Part shown: one piece after another, positions 19,989 to 28,278 of the stretch | How positions within the stretch are numbered: the first letter of the stretch is position 1 | How the letters are laid out: each line of letters begins with the position of its first letter | Assembly: GCF_900104085.1 (NCBI RefSeq) | Contig: NZ_FNLD01000002.1 | Span: forward strand, 620,001-684,000 | Reading direction: 5' to 3' | Source: Pseudoxanthomonas sp. CF125 | Lineage (GTDB): Bacteria; Pseudomonadota; Gammaproteobacteria; Xanthomonadales; Xanthomonadaceae | Length of the DNA: 64,000 bases | Position numbers and translations under genes: made by a program | The notes under the pieces: generated by a model | The model's input: only the letters and a program-made list of their open reading frames with translations | What the model was told of the DNA's origin: nothing | Databases searched by the model: none

Positions 19989-20456
19989 ATGCCCCATTAC
20001 GAAGGCGAATTGCGCGCTCCCGAAGCCGCACGTTTCGCGATCATCGCCAGCCGCTGGAATCCGCGCATCACCGATGCGCTGGTCACCGGCGCGCGCCAGA
20101 GCCTGGCCAGCAACGGCGTGGCCGATGCCGCAGTGGATGTGATCCGCGTGCCGGGCGCCTGGGAAATTCCGGTGGCCGCCGCGCGTATCGCCGCAGGCAG
20201 CCAGCATGCGGCCATCATTGCGTTGGGTTGCGTGATCCGCGGCGACACGCGCCACTACGAACACGTCGCCGACCGTTGCGCCGAAGGGCTGATGCGGGTG
20301 TCGTTGGACTTCGGCATCCCGGTGATGAACGGAGTGTTGGCGGTCGAGCGTATCGAGGACGCCGAAGTGCGTGCCGGCGGCAGCCACGGCAACAAGGGCG
20401 AGGAAGCCGCCTTGGCCGCCATCGAAATGGCGCAGCTGCTGGAGCAACTGGCATGA
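19989..20456 (+). CDS. ribH: 6,7-dimethyl-8-ribityllumazine synthase RibH
   Basis: RibH condenses the RibB product with the ribitylamino-pyrimidine to give lumazine, the RibE substrate. The 155-residue length is typical. Motifs are [17 protein letters not shown] (substrate loop), [11 protein letters not shown] (phosphate-binding region) and [19 protein letters not shown] with the catalytic His at residue 89. It is separated from ribBA by a repeat-filled gap of about 207 bases, so it may have lost tight coupling to the riboswitch transcript. It overlaps nusB by four bases. Confidence 0.98.
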   Translation: MPHYEGELRAPEAARFAIIASRWNPRITDALVTGARQSLASNGVADAAVDVIRVPGAWEIPVAAARIAAGSQHAAIIALGCVIRGDTRHYEHVADRCAEGLMRVSLDFGIPVMNGVLAVERIEDAEVRAGGSHGNKGEEAALAAIEMAQLLEQLA

Positions 20457-20923
20457 ACCGTAACCCGCGCAAGGACGGCCGTCGCGATGGCGTAGATCCG
20501 GTCACCCGCGCGCGCGCGCGCCGTCGCGCGTTGCAAGCCGTGTACGCCTGGCAGATGTCCGGAGGTCTGGTGGAGCAGGTGATCGCGCAGTTCGCGCACG
20601 AGCAGGCGCATGAGATCGCCGATCTGGAATATTTCGACGATCTGGTGCGCGGCGTGGTCAAGCATCGCGCAAGCCTGGACGAAGCACTGGTCGGTTATCT
20701 CGATCGGCCGGTCGAGGAAGTCGACCCGATCGAGCGCGCCGTGCTGCGCCTGTCGGCCTACGAACTGATCCACCGCCTCGACGTGCCGTATCGCGTGGTG
20801 CTGAACGAAGCCATCGAAATCGCCAAGCGTTTCGGCTCCGAACACGGGCACACCTACGTCAACGGCGTGCTGGACAAGGCCGCCGCGGACTGGCGCACTC
20901 CGGAGTTCAGCGCGGCCAGATAA
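20453..20923 (+). CDS. nusB: Transcription antitermination factor NusB
   Basis: NusB with NusE binds boxA RNA and supports antitermination in rRNA operons. The start is ATG 20453 ([33 protein letters not shown]), overlapping the ribH stop; a longer open frame upstream lies within ribH. The 156-residue product has the basic N-terminal helix [19 protein letters not shown], the central [19 protein letters not shown] and the C-terminal [21 protein letters not shown] and FVNGVLD-like [10 protein letters not shown]. The ribH-nusB-thiL order is common in proteobacteria. Confidence 0.98.
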   Translation: MNRNPRKDGRRDGVDPVTRARARRRALQAVYAWQMSGGLVEQVIAQFAHEQAHEIADLEYFDDLVRGVVKHRASLDEALVGYLDRPVEEVDPIERAVLRLSAYELIHRLDVPYRVVLNEAIEIAKRFGSEHGHTYVNGVLDKAAADWRTPEFSAAR

Positions 20924-20979
20924 CGCGCGCGGAAAGCAGACAGGCCTCCATGGCCTTCGCAGACGATATGCTGGAAGCC

Positions 20980-21930
20980 ATGGATATCACTGAGTTCGAC
21001 CTGATCTCGCGCATCCGCGCCCGCGTTCGCCAACGAGGCGACGTGGCGCTGGGCATCGGCGACGATGCCGCGTTGCTGCAGGTGCCGCCGGGCCATGAGT
21101 TAGTGGTGACGGCCGATACCCTCAATGCCGGCGTACATTTTCCTGAAGCCACCGCGCCCGCCGATATCGGCTGGAAAGCGCTCGCGGTCAATCTGTCCGA
21201 CCTGGCGGCGATGGGCGCGACGCCCGCCTGGTGCACCTTGTCGTTGTCGCTGCCGCAAGCCGACGAAAGCTGGGCCGATGCTTTCCTGGATGGATTCCTG
21301 GACCTTGCCGACCTATACGGAATCGGATTGGTCGGCGGCGACACCACGCGCGGACCATTGTCGATTTCGGTTACCGCGATGGGCCTGGTCGAGCAGGGGA
21401 GCGCATTGCGCCGCGACCGCGCGCAGGTGGGCGACGATGTGTGGGTAACGGGAACGCTGGGCGATGCGGCGGCGGCTCTTGAAGCGTTGCTGGAAAGGCG
21501 CGAAGTCCCCGTGTCGTTGCGTCGGCGTCTGGACCGGCCCACGCCGCGCATTGCCGCGGGCCTGCGATTGTCCGCACTCGCGCATGCCTGCATAGATATT
21601 TCGGACGGTTTGCTCGCGGACTTGGCGCACGTTTGCGAACGCAGCGACGTGGGCGCGGAAATAGATCTGGCGGACCTGCCTGTCTCGGCGGAACTGGCAG
21701 CGGTGCAATCCGCAGAACGCTGGCGCTGGCAAGCTTGCGGCGGCGACGACTACGAGTTGTGCTTCATGGCCTCCCCGCGCGATCGCGATCTTATCGTGCA
21801 GGCGCTGGATTTCACCGACGTTTCCGCAACGCGCATCGGCTGCATCGTCGCAGGGCAGGGCGTTCGCGCCTTCGAGGCAGAGAGGCAGGAATGGAAACCA
21901 CCTAGCCGGGGCTACGAACATTTCGCGTGA
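20980..21930 (+). CDS. thiL: Thiamine-monophosphate kinase ThiL
   Basis: ThiL phosphorylates thiamine monophosphate to the active diphosphate. The start chosen is ATG 20980, since relatives begin close to (M)xEFDLISRI; in-frame ATGs at 20950 and 20968 would add 10 or 4 residues. The 316-residue protein shows LGIGDDAALLQVP (metal and ATP site), WKALAVNLSDLAAMGATP, GLVGGDTTRG and ACGGDDYELCF, the ordered motifs of the AIRS/ThiL superfamily. It lies 56 bases after nusB. Downstream are two repeat elements and the convergent gene yraN. Confidence 0.95.
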   Translation: MDITEFDLISRIRARVRQRGDVALGIGDDAALLQVPPGHELVVTADTLNAGVHFPEATAPADIGWKALAVNLSDLAAMGATPAWCTLSLSLPQADESWADAFLDGFLDLADLYGIGLVGGDTTRGPLSISVTAMGLVEQGSALRRDRAQVGDDVWVTGTLGDAAAALEALLERREVPVSLRRRLDRPTPRIAAGLRLSALAHACIDISDGLLADLAHVCERSDVGAEIDLADLPVSAELAAVQSAERWRWQACGGDDYELCFMASPRDRDLIVQALDFTDVSATRIGCIVAGQGVRAFEAERQEWKPPSRGYEHFA

Positions 21931-21949
21931 CATCTGACCAACCGAATAT

Positions 21950-22050
21950 CGTGGGAGCACCGTCTCGGCGCGAGCTTTTCGCTTAGGTAGAACAGAAAAG
22001 CTCGCGCCGAGACGGCGCTCCCACGGGATTTTCGACAGGCTCGCCACGAG
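21950..22050. repeat. 30-base-arm inverted repeat next to a TTCGACAGGCTCG repeat
   Basis: The arm containing GTGGGAGCACCGTCTCGGCG (21950-21979) is repeated inverted at 21996-22025 with one mismatch, around a 16-base spacer. It is followed directly by TTCGACAGGCTCGCCACGAG (22031-22050), related to 9091-9117. The element lies between the convergent thiL and yraN and could act as a bidirectional hairpin. Confidence 0.85.
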
Positions 22051-22085
22051 CCGGACTTGGGCTGCGCTTCTTCGCGTGCGTTCCG

Positions 22086-22517
22086 CTAGACATCATCTGC
22101 GCGAAACGCATCGCGCAGCCAGTTGATCCGCGGCGCTTGCGGATCGCCATCGGCTTCGACCACATCGAACCGGCAAGGGAGGTTGCTGTATTGCCGATGC
22201 TGGCCGAGGAAGCTCTGGGCGGCGTGCACCAGTTTGCGGCGCTTGCCGACATCCACTGAAGCCGCACCGCCGCCGAAGGCGCTCGACTGCCGATAGCGGA
22301 CTTCGACGAATACCAGCGTATCGCCGTCGCGTCCGCTGCCGTCCAGCATCACCAGATCCAACTCGCCGCCGCGATAGTTCGCGTTGGCGGCCACCTCGCG
22401 CAGACCGGCGCGTACCAGCGCGTCGCGTGCGGCCGTTTCAGCCAGATTTCCGCGCGTCCTGCGATCCAGCGCAGCGCGCTCAGTCACCGCCGGCGATCGG
22501 CGCCGCGCGTCCGCCAT
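22086..22517 (-). CDS. yraN: YraN family (UPF0102) protein
   Basis: The 143-residue product has the endonuclease-like fold signature of the YraN family: [39 protein letters not shown] (blocks around GE, LDLV) and [14 protein letters not shown], where the acidic and E-x-R/K positions correspond to a PD-(D/E)xK-like core. Its biological role is not established. It overlaps the 3' end of lpoA by 38 bases on the same strand, as expected for the lpoA-yraN pair next to divergent rsmI. The E. coli neighbours diaA and dolP do not follow here. Confidence 0.93.
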   Translation of the reverse strand: MADARRRSPAVTERAALDRRTRGNLAETAARDALVRAGLREVAANANYRGGELDLVMLDGSGRDGDTLVFVEVRYRQSSAFGGGAASVDVGKRRKLVHAAQSFLGQHRQYSNLPCRFDVVEADGDPQAPRINWLRDAFRADDV

Positions 22518-23874
22518 TGAAGGTGGACCAGGCCGGCGTGCGGATCACGTTGCCGAAGCCGTCGAGCCTGAGCACACCCGTGGCGCCTTTCACTTCAGCG
22601 TTGTCGCCGGTCGCCAGCTTTTCCAGATAGGCGGTGAGCAACCATGCGTCGTAGCCGAAGGCGAAAAGACGCGCTGCCGGTCCGCGTGCGGTCGGCAGGG
22701 TGGCGCCGATGCTGCTGGCGGCAGGCAGGCCGCCGATGCCGCGCGCCGTCCACACTTCGGTCGGGTAAACGATGCCGTCCAGCGCGCTGTCCTGTTCCGG
22801 CTTGCCGGTTCCGGAAATCAACTGCGAAGTGGCCACGCGGCTCTTGCCGCCCAGGCCGGCCATGGCCAACTGTGGGGCGATCGCGCGGGCAACGCTGCCT
22901 TTCAATGCCAGGAACACCGCATCGACGCCGCGCTGCGAGGCGTTGGCCAGATTCGCGGCAATGCTGCCCGGAGCGTCGCTCACGCTGATCGCCTCGACGA
23001 CCGTACCGCCGCGTTCGGTAAAGCGTTCGCGGAACGCGTTGGCCGCGCGCTTGCCGTTGTCGTCGTTGCCGTTGATCACCAGCGCGGTGCGCCGTTCGCG
23101 GCTGAGCAGGTACTCGGCGGCGATGATGCCGTCGTCTTCCGGCGCCAGCGAGAAGCCTGCATTGCCGGACGGCGGGGCCGCCGCACCGCGGTTCAGCGCC
23201 AGCACCGGTACCGACAGGTTGGTGTCGCGGAACACCGCGGTCACTTCATCGCGACCCAGCGGTCCGACGATGAAATCCGCGCCGGCCGCAGCAGCTTTGC
23301 CGTAGGCCTCTACCGCGCCGGCGGGCGTACCGGCGGTGTCGTAGAAATTGATTTCCGGGCGACGGCGGGCTTCGCCGTAGTAACCCGCCAGCAGGCCATC
23401 GCGAACCGGCGCAGAGGCCGTGGCCAGTTGTCCCGAAAGCGGCAGCAGTACCGCCAGCTTGACCGGCGGCCGGTAGCCGTCGCGCTCGGCGGCCGGACGA
23501 TTGTTCAGGTCGAAACGCCACTGCGCGCTGCGGTCGAAAGGACGGGGCAGCGGCAGACCGCGATTCAGCAGCGCGCGGCCTGCGAAGGCGTACAGCGGAT
23601 CGCCGACCGGCAATTTGGCGGCATCCCGCGCCAGGGTCGCGTTGTCGATACCGGCCAGCAGGCGCTCGATCTGGCGGGCGTTGTCGATCTTGGCCTGGCC
23701 GGTCAGCGCGACATCGTTGCGGGCCAGGGCCGCGGCTTCCTTCAACGCGCCGGTGGCCTCACGGGTAGCGGTCGGGCCGCTCACGTTGGTGGTGGCGCAG
23801 CCTGCGAACAGCGCAGCCAGCAGCAACAGGGCGGCAGTATTGAGGGGACGCATCCTTCCGAATCGCTTATCCAT
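22480..23874 (-). CDS. lpoA: Outer-membrane lipoprotein LpoA-like penicillin-binding protein activator
   Basis: LpoA activates the peptidoglycan synthase PBP1a from the outer membrane. The 464-residue product has a lipoprotein signal with lipobox LFAGC (Cys at about residue 26), a helical N-terminal region rich in Ala/Asn/Arg ([19 protein letters not shown]), and a periplasmic-binding-protein-like domain starting near 145: [29 protein letters not shown] and [17 protein letters not shown] 23853 is an alternative start seven codons in. The gene is divergent from rsmI and precedes yraN, the conserved yraL-yraM-yraN arrangement. Confidence 0.92.
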   Translation of the reverse strand: MDKRFGRMRPLNTAALLLLAALFAGCATTNVSGPTATREATGALKEAAALARNDVALTGQAKIDNARQIERLLAGIDNATLARDAAKLPVGDPLYAFAGRALLNRGLPLPRPFDRSAQWRFDLNNRPAAERDGYRPPVKLAVLLPLSGQLATASAPVRDGLLAGYYGEARRRPEINFYDTAGTPAGAVEAYGKAAAAGADFIVGPLGRDEVTAVFRDTNLSVPVLALNRGAAAPPSGNAGFSLAPEDDGIIAAEYLLSRERRTALVINGNDDNGKRAANAFRERFTERGGTVVEAISVSDAPGSIAANLANASQRGVDAVFLALKGSVARAIAPQLAMAGLGGKSRVATSQLISGTGKPEQDSALDGIVYPTEVWTARGIGGLPAASSIGATLPTARGPAARLFAFGYDAWLLTAYLEKLATGDNAEVKGATGVLRLDGFGNVIRTPAWSTFNGGRAAPIAGGD

Positions 23875-23970
23875 GGGTTTGCTCAGCGGCTGTACGTGGG
23901 AACCGGCTAGGATTGTACCTTCGGCGGCGCGGGACTGCGTTCAGCCCATTGCCTCAGGAAGCCAACGCAC

Positions 23971-24801
23971 ATGTCCGCTGGAACGCTGTTCATCGTCGCC
24001 ACCCCGATAGGCAACCTGGCCGACCTTTCGCCGAGGGCGCTGGAGACATTGAAGACGGTCGCGGGCATCTGCGCCGAGGACACGCGCCACACCCGCCAGC
24101 TGCTGTCCCATTTCGGCATCGACCGGCCGTTGCTGGCCCTGCACGAGCACAACGAAGAAGCGATGTCCGAGCGCATCGTCGAACGCATTTCCGGCGGAGA
24201 CTCGCTGGCGCTGGTCAGCGATGCGGGTACGCCCCTGGTCAGCGATCCCGGCTATCGCGTGGTCCGTGCCGCGCGCGCCGCGGGCTTGCGGGTCAGCCCC
24301 ATACCCGGCGCATGTGCCGCCATCGCCGCGCTCAGCGTGGCCGGCTTGCCCAGCGACCGTTTTACCTTCGAAGGGTTCCTGCCGGCCAAATCTTCCGCGC
24401 GCCGCGAACGCATGGGCCGCCTGGCCAGCGAAACCCGCACGCTGGTGTTCTACGAATCCTCACACCGCATCGCCGAATCGCTGGCCGACATGCGCGCGGT
24501 GTTCGGCGACGACCGCACGGCGGTGATCGCGCGCGAACTGACCAAGATGTTCGAGACGGTGCTCGACGGCACGCTGGCCGAGCTGCATGCGCGAGTGGAA
24601 GCCGACGACAACCAGCGCAAGGGCGAGTTCGTGGTGATGGTGCAGGGCGCTGGCGACGACGAGGAAGCGCAGTTGATCGAAGGCAGGCGCCTGTACACGA
24701 AGTTGAGCGAGCATCTGCCGCCTTCGACAGCGGCCAAGCTGGCGGCCGAAATCAGCGGCGCGCCGCGCAAGGCGCTGTACGGGCAGGGCGGAGCGGACTG
24801 A
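23971..24801 (+). CDS. rsmI: 16S rRNA 2'-O-ribose C1402 methyltransferase RsmI
   Basis: RsmI methylates the ribose of C1402 in 16S rRNA, near the P site, as partner of RsmH, which is also encoded here at 28275. The 276-residue protein is a class III (tetrapyrrole methylase fold) enzyme: LFIVATPIGNLADLSPRALETL, AEDTRHTRQLL, LVSDAGTPLVSDPGYRVV and IPGACAAIAALSVAGLPSDRF are the recognised family motifs. It is divergent from lpoA by 96 bases. The stop at 24801 lies six bases before the chrA start. Confidence 0.97.
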   Translation: MSAGTLFIVATPIGNLADLSPRALETLKTVAGICAEDTRHTRQLLSHFGIDRPLLALHEHNEEAMSERIVERISGGDSLALVSDAGTPLVSDPGYRVVRAARAAGLRVSPIPGACAAIAALSVAGLPSDRFTFEGFLPAKSSARRERMGRLASETRTLVFYESSHRIAESLADMRAVFGDDRTAVIARELTKMFETVLDGTLAELHARVEADDNQRKGEFVVMVQGAGDDEEAQLIEGRRLYTKLSEHLPPSTAAKLAAEISGAPRKALYGQGGAD

Positions 24802-24806
24802 TCGGC

Positions 24807-26027
24807 ATGCAGGGGCCGGCCTCTCCTGGCGGGCAGATGGGGGCAGGAGCCTGGGCCGTTTTCCGCGTATTCCTGCGCTTGGGGCTGACTTCATTCGGCG
24901 GCCCCATCGCGCACCTCGGCTATTTCCGCGATGAATTCGTCGCGCGCCGAGGCTGGTTGAGCGAAAGCGAATACGCCGAACTGATCGCGCTGTGCCAGTT
25001 CCTGCCCGGGCCGGCCAGCAGTCAGGTCGGCATGGCCATCGGCTTGTCGCGTGCGGGAATTCGCGGTGCGGTGGCGGCATGGTGCGGATTCACTCTGCCA
25101 TCGGCGGTTCTCATGATTCTGTTCGCGCTCGGGTTGACGCGCTGGGGAGCGGCGCTGCCCGCGGATGCGCTGCACGGATTGAAATTGGTGGCCGTGGCCG
25201 TGGTGGCGCAGGCGGTGTGGGGCATGGCGCGCCTGTTCTGCATCGATTCGACGCGTGTGCTGCTGGCGGTGGCCGCTGCAGCGATGGTGTTGTACTGGCC
25301 GCAGGCGTGGGTACAGGTGGGCGTCATCGTGTTGGGCGCGGTAGTGGGCCTGTCACTGCGGCGAGTGGCCGAGCCGGCAGAAGGCAGCGGTCTGGCGATT
25401 TCGTTGTCCACGCGCATGGGCTTGTCCATGTTGGCGTGCTTTCTTGCGCTGCTATTGCTGTTGCCGCTGGCCGCGCAGTATTTCTCTTCATCCAACTTGC
25501 GGGTGTTCGATGCGTTCTATCGCAGCGGCGCCCTGGTCTTCGGTGGCGGTCATGTGGTGCTGCCGCTGCTGCAGGCCGAAGTGGTGTCGCCCGGCTGGAT
25601 GGACATCAATCGATTCCTTTCAGGCTACGGCGCCGCCCAGGCGATGCCCGGTCCCTTGTTCACTTTCGCCGCGTTTCTGGGCGCAGCGATGTCCGCAGGG
25701 CCGGGCGGATGGATCGGCGGCCTGCTGGGCTTGCTCGCGATCTTCCTGCCTTCCTTCCTGCTGGTGTTGGGAGTGCTGCCGTTCTGGTCGCGGCTGCGCC
25801 GGCAACGCGGTGTGCAGGCGGCATTGGCGGGAGTCAACGCGGCGGTGGTGGGCCTGCTGCTGGCCGCCCTCTATGACCCGCTGTGGACCACGGCGGTACG
25901 CGACTGGCGCGATGCCGCATGGGTGGTGGTGGGCGTGGCCGCGCTGATGTGGGCGAAGCTGCCTGCGTGGCTGGTGGTGCTGGCATTGGGTCTGGGCGGT
26001 GCGGTATCGGTCTGGTTTGCGGGCTAA
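24807..26027 (+). CDS. chrA: Chromate transporter ChrA family, two-domain form
   Basis: ChrA proteins export chromate by a CHR-type secondary transporter. The start is ATG 24807, just after rsmI. The 406-residue product has two CHR halves. The first shows FLRLGLTSFGGPIAHLGYFRDEFV, RRGWLSESEYAELIALCQFLPGPASSQVGMAIG (read as blocks) and a run of membrane helices. The second begins near 245 with FYRSGALVFGGGHVVLPLLQAEVV and GYGAAQAMPGPLFTFAAFLG. About ten hydrophobic segments are visible. In relatives such as Pseudomonas, rnpB lies next to rsmI, so chrA looks like an insertion in that interval; base composition does not stand out. Confidence 0.93.
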   Translation: MQGPASPGGQMGAGAWAVFRVFLRLGLTSFGGPIAHLGYFRDEFVARRGWLSESEYAELIALCQFLPGPASSQVGMAIGLSRAGIRGAVAAWCGFTLPSAVLMILFALGLTRWGAALPADALHGLKLVAVAVVAQAVWGMARLFCIDSTRVLLAVAAAAMVLYWPQAWVQVGVIVLGAVVGLSLRRVAEPAEGSGLAISLSTRMGLSMLACFLALLLLLPLAAQYFSSSNLRVFDAFYRSGALVFGGGHVVLPLLQAEVVSPGWMDINRFLSGYGAAQAMPGPLFTFAAFLGAAMSAGPGGWIGGLLGLLAIFLPSFLLVLGVLPFWSRLRRQRGVQAALAGVNAAVVGLLLAALYDPLWTTAVRDWRDAAWVVVGVAALMWAKLPAWLVVLALGLGGAVSVWFAG

Positions 26028-26055
26028 TCGGCGCATGCGTGCGACAATGCACGTG

Positions 26056-26406
26056 GCGGAGTCGGCCAGACAGTCGCGTCACTCGCAAGGGTGCCGAGGA
26101 AAGTCCGGGCTCCACAGGGCACGGTGCCAGGTAACGCCTGGGCGGCGCGAGCCGACGGAAAGTGCAACAGAAAGATACCGCCGAACGGTTCTTCGGAACG
26201 CGTGGCAAGGGTGAAATGGTGCGGTAAGAGCGCACCGCGAGTCTGGCAACAGACCGGCACGGCAAACCCCACCGGGAGCAAGACCAAATAGGGACCTCAT
26301 GACGCGGCCCGCGTCGGGTCCGGGTAGGTTGCTCGAGCGTAACGGCGACGTTGCGCCTAGAGGAATGACTGTCCAAGACAGAACCCGGCTTATCGGCCGG
26401 CTCCGC
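26056..26406 (+). ncRNA. rnpB: RNase P RNA, bacterial type A
   Basis: RNase P RNA cleaves the 5' leaders of tRNA precursors. The region has the universal core: GAGGAAAGTCCGGGCTCCAC near the 5' end, GGTGCCAGGTAACGCCTGGG, AAAGTGCAACAGAAAGATA, GGTAAGAGCGCACC, and the 3' signature AGAGGAATGACTGTCCAAGACAGAACCCGGCTTAT (read as blocks). The ends pair as helix P1: GCGGAGTCGGCC with GGCCGGCTCCGC. Length, about 351 nt, is normal. A GACAAT at 26043-26048 is well placed for a -10 box, but no good -35 was found. Confidence 0.98.
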
Positions 26407-26585
26407 CGCTTTCATCTTCGCTTTGCTTCGATGAAAGCCCCAAAACTTGCTTCGCAAGTTTCGGGCCCCGGCTTGTGCGCCCAATTCCCCGCCGCTGTCG
26501 CGGCGCCCCCTTTACTAAAGGGGGCTATTGCTCCGCTGATTGTGGCGGTGTGCGACGCGCTCTGCTGCATGCCTGACCCGCGCGA
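26407..26585. other. Hairpin-rich spacer after rnpB
   Basis: TTCATC...GATGAA (26411-26433) and AAACTTGCTTCGCAAGTTT (26443-26461) form two successive hairpins after the 3' end of rnpB, and GCCCCCTTTACTAAAGGGGGC lies at 26506-26526. They may serve RNase P RNA termination or be decayed repeats. There is no convincing open frame. Confidence 0.5.
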
Positions 26586-26654
26586 GCGTCGGCCGCGTAG
26601 GGCCGACCTACACAATCGATCCGCTTCCGTAGGTCGGGGCTACGTCCCCGACGC
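26586..26654. repeat. Paired GTAGGTCGGGGCTACG-type repeat
   Basis: Left arm GCGTCGGCCGCGTAGGGCCG... (26586-26611) and right arm GTAGGTCGGGGCTACGTCCC... (26629-26654) are inverted relative to each other. The same family occurs paired at 46305-46377 and singly at 10997-11020. The right arm encodes the last residues of the reverse-strand NRDE gene. Confidence 0.8.
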
Positions 26655-27504
26655 GCGCAGACCGTGTCGGCCTGGGAATTTCCGCCGTCGTTCGCCGGAA
26701 CGGGCTTGCACTCGCATGTAGGCGATGCCCTTCGAATCGCGCGTCGTTGAATAGCGCGTTTTCGCCTTCGAAAACGCCATCCGGGCCGAATCTGCGTTCG
26801 CTGATGTAGCCGCGTCCTTCGTAATCGATGGCGATGATCGTGCTGGCGCGGGTGCCGTAAATGGGGTCGCGAATGAAAGCAGGGGAGAGTTTGCGTTCCA
26901 GTTCGAGGCCTATGCCGGTGTCGGGCAGCTGCGCGTCGTCGGCATGATGTTCGTCGGCGAGCGCACGCCATAGCGGCTGTGGATCGGTCGCGTCCGTTTC
27001 CGACCATTTGAGCATCGCCTCGCACAGGCGTTGCGTCTTGGGCCATGGAATGTCGAAGCCGCCGTTCGACATGCCATGGATGCCTGGCGCGATAGTGCGA
27101 TGCTCCAGCACCGGATGGTTGCCGATGTATTCGCACGAATCCGCATCGGCGATCAGCAGATTGAAGGGCGAATAGTCCCGCGCGCTTGCCGCAAGGTCGC
27201 GGGCATGGCGAGCCGCGTCGGGGTCGATGCCTTGCAGGAAACCCACCGGCAACGCCCCGCGTGAAGGTCCGGAAATCGTCTGCGCCAGCGGATCGCGCAC
27301 ATTGGTGACCACGGCGACGCGCCCGCGTGTCTCGATTCCTACCCAGGTGCCTCCGGATTGCAGATCGCGGCCGGCCCGGATGCCGGCCGGCTCCGGCCAC
27401 AGCGCCAGCGGGGCCGTGGGGCGGGCATGGAATTCATCCCGATTGCCGGCCATCAGCAGCCGCCAGCGGGGGTGGACTTTCCAGGCGACGGCGACCAAGC
27501 ACAT
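26608..27504 (-). CDS. NRDE (TANGO2-like) family protein
   Basis: The start is ATG 27504, giving MCLVAVAWKVHPRWRLLMAGNRDEFH, the invariant Cys2 and NRDE motif of the family. An upstream open frame reaching 27618 is rejected because it would bury that N-terminus. The 298-residue protein also has WVGIETRGRVAVVTN and GMSNGGFDIPWPKTQRL. Bacterial members are cytoplasmic proteins of uncertain function with an Ntn-hydrolase-like fold; animal TANGO2 is linked to haem and lipid handling. The last 15 or so residues (ARVGDVAPTYGSGSIV) are encoded by a dispersed repeat, so the native C-terminus was probably replaced. Confidence 0.85.
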   Translation of the reverse strand: MCLVAVAWKVHPRWRLLMAGNRDEFHARPTAPLALWPEPAGIRAGRDLQSGGTWVGIETRGRVAVVTNVRDPLAQTISGPSRGALPVGFLQGIDPDAARHARDLAASARDYSPFNLLIADADSCEYIGNHPVLEHRTIAPGIHGMSNGGFDIPWPKTQRLCEAMLKWSETDATDPQPLWRALADEHHADDAQLPDTGIGLELERKLSPAFIRDPIYGTRASTIIAIDYEGRGYISERRFGPDGVFEGENALFNDARFEGHRLHASASPFRRTTAEIPRPTRSARVGDVAPTYGSGSIV

Positions 27505-27612
27505 GCCCCCGATTTTCGATCCTTGCGCAGTCCCTGACCAGCGGAACAATCTCAATGCTGAATGATACGAGAGTTGTTCACATCCCTTCCACGGCCCTGA
27601 ATCCATGCCCAA

Positions 27613-27627
27613 TCTCAAAATTTGAGA
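27613..27627. promoter_or_regulatory. Perfect 15-base palindrome in the mra upstream region
   Basis: TCTCAAA-A-TTTGAGA is a perfect palindrome in the AT-richer part of the NRDE-mraZ gap, about 100 bases before the candidate mra promoter. It could be an operator; no regulator is identified. Confidence 0.35.
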
Positions 27628-27640
27628 CTAAACAGCATGT

Positions 27641-27649
27641 TGTGGATAA
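27641..27649 (-). promoter_or_regulatory. DnaA-box-like site upstream of the dcw cluster
   Basis: TGTGGATAA is the exact complement of the consensus DnaA box TTATCCACA. It lies 71 bases before the candidate -35 of the mra promoter. A chance match is possible: about 0.5 would be expected on both strands of 64 kb of random sequence. Confidence 0.4.
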
Positions 27650-27719
27650 CCTTTGAACAAGTTTGTGAAGTATGCCGCAAGCCATTGAAGTACAAGCTGA
27701 TTTATTCCTGCCTTCCCTG

Positions 27720-27790
27720 TTGACAACCTTCCGGCCGGTGCTAAGGTGGGCACCAGAGGGAAAACCGGGTTATTAGTGGTTTTTCGTGGT
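27720..27790 (+). promoter_or_regulatory. Candidate mra promoter with possible MraZ-box repeats
   Basis: TTGACA (27720-27725) and TAAGGT (27743-27748) are 17 bases apart, a good sigma-70 match and the likely start of dcw transcription. Immediately downstream, GGG-containing repeats recur every 9-10 bases (TGGGC 27748, AGGGA 27758, CGGGT near 27767, AGTGG 27776, CGTGG 27785), as MraZ operators (TGGGN repeats with 5-base gaps) do. Autoregulation by MraZ is therefore plausible. Confidence 0.6.
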
Positions 27791-27831
27791 TCAATTGCCG
27801 CCTTCCAGCGGATTTCGTGGGTGCAGGGGTC

Positions 27832-28278
27832 GTGTTCCAAGGTGAGACCGCCATCACAGTTGACGACAAGGGCCGGTTGGCGGTGCCCACCGCCTATCGC
27901 GAGCTTGTCGCGCGCGAATGCGGCAACCGGCTGGTGATCGCCTACAACCCTTTCGAGCTGGGCTGCCTGTACCTATACCCCGAGAAGGAATGGCAGCGCG
28001 TCCGCGATTCGGTCAATGCGTTGCCCAGCACCCAGCGTGCGCACCGCAACCTGCAATTGAAGCTGGTGGGCGCGGCGACTCCGGTGGAGTTGGACGGCAA
28101 CGGCCGCATCAGCATTCCGGCCAGCCATCGCAGCGCGGTGGGCATCGAGAAAAAAGCCGTGCTGCTGGGCATGGGCGACAAATTCGAATTGTGGAGCGAG
28201 CAGGCGCATCACGCGCAGATCCGTCAGACCTTGTCCGACGACGATCTGAGCGAGCACATGCTCGACCTGAAGCTGTGA
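27832..28278 (+). CDS. mraZ: Division/cell wall cluster regulator MraZ
   Basis: MraZ is a DNA-binding AbrB-fold protein that represses its own dcw operon. The start is taken as GTG 27832, giving [19 protein letters not shown] and 148 residues, as in Xanthomonas relatives; GTG 27817 would add five residues. The two AbrB-like halves show [16 protein letters not shown] and [19 protein letters not shown]. The N-terminal basic residues fit recognition of TGGGN repeats, which are seen upstream. Its TGA overlaps the GTG of rsmH, so it is the first of a long coupled series. Confidence 0.96.
   Translation: MFQGETAITVDDKGRLAVPTAYRELVARECGNRLVIAYNPFELGCLYLYPEKEWQRVRDSVNALPSTQRAHRNLQLKLVGAATPVELDGNGRISIPASHRSAVGIEKKAVLLGMGDKFELWSEQAHHAQIRQTLSDDDLSEHMLDLKL

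Noticed and set aside
26299..26721. A 140-codon forward open frame over the end of rnpB
   Set aside because: It overlaps the RNase P RNA core and dispersed repeats and encodes no recognisable protein.
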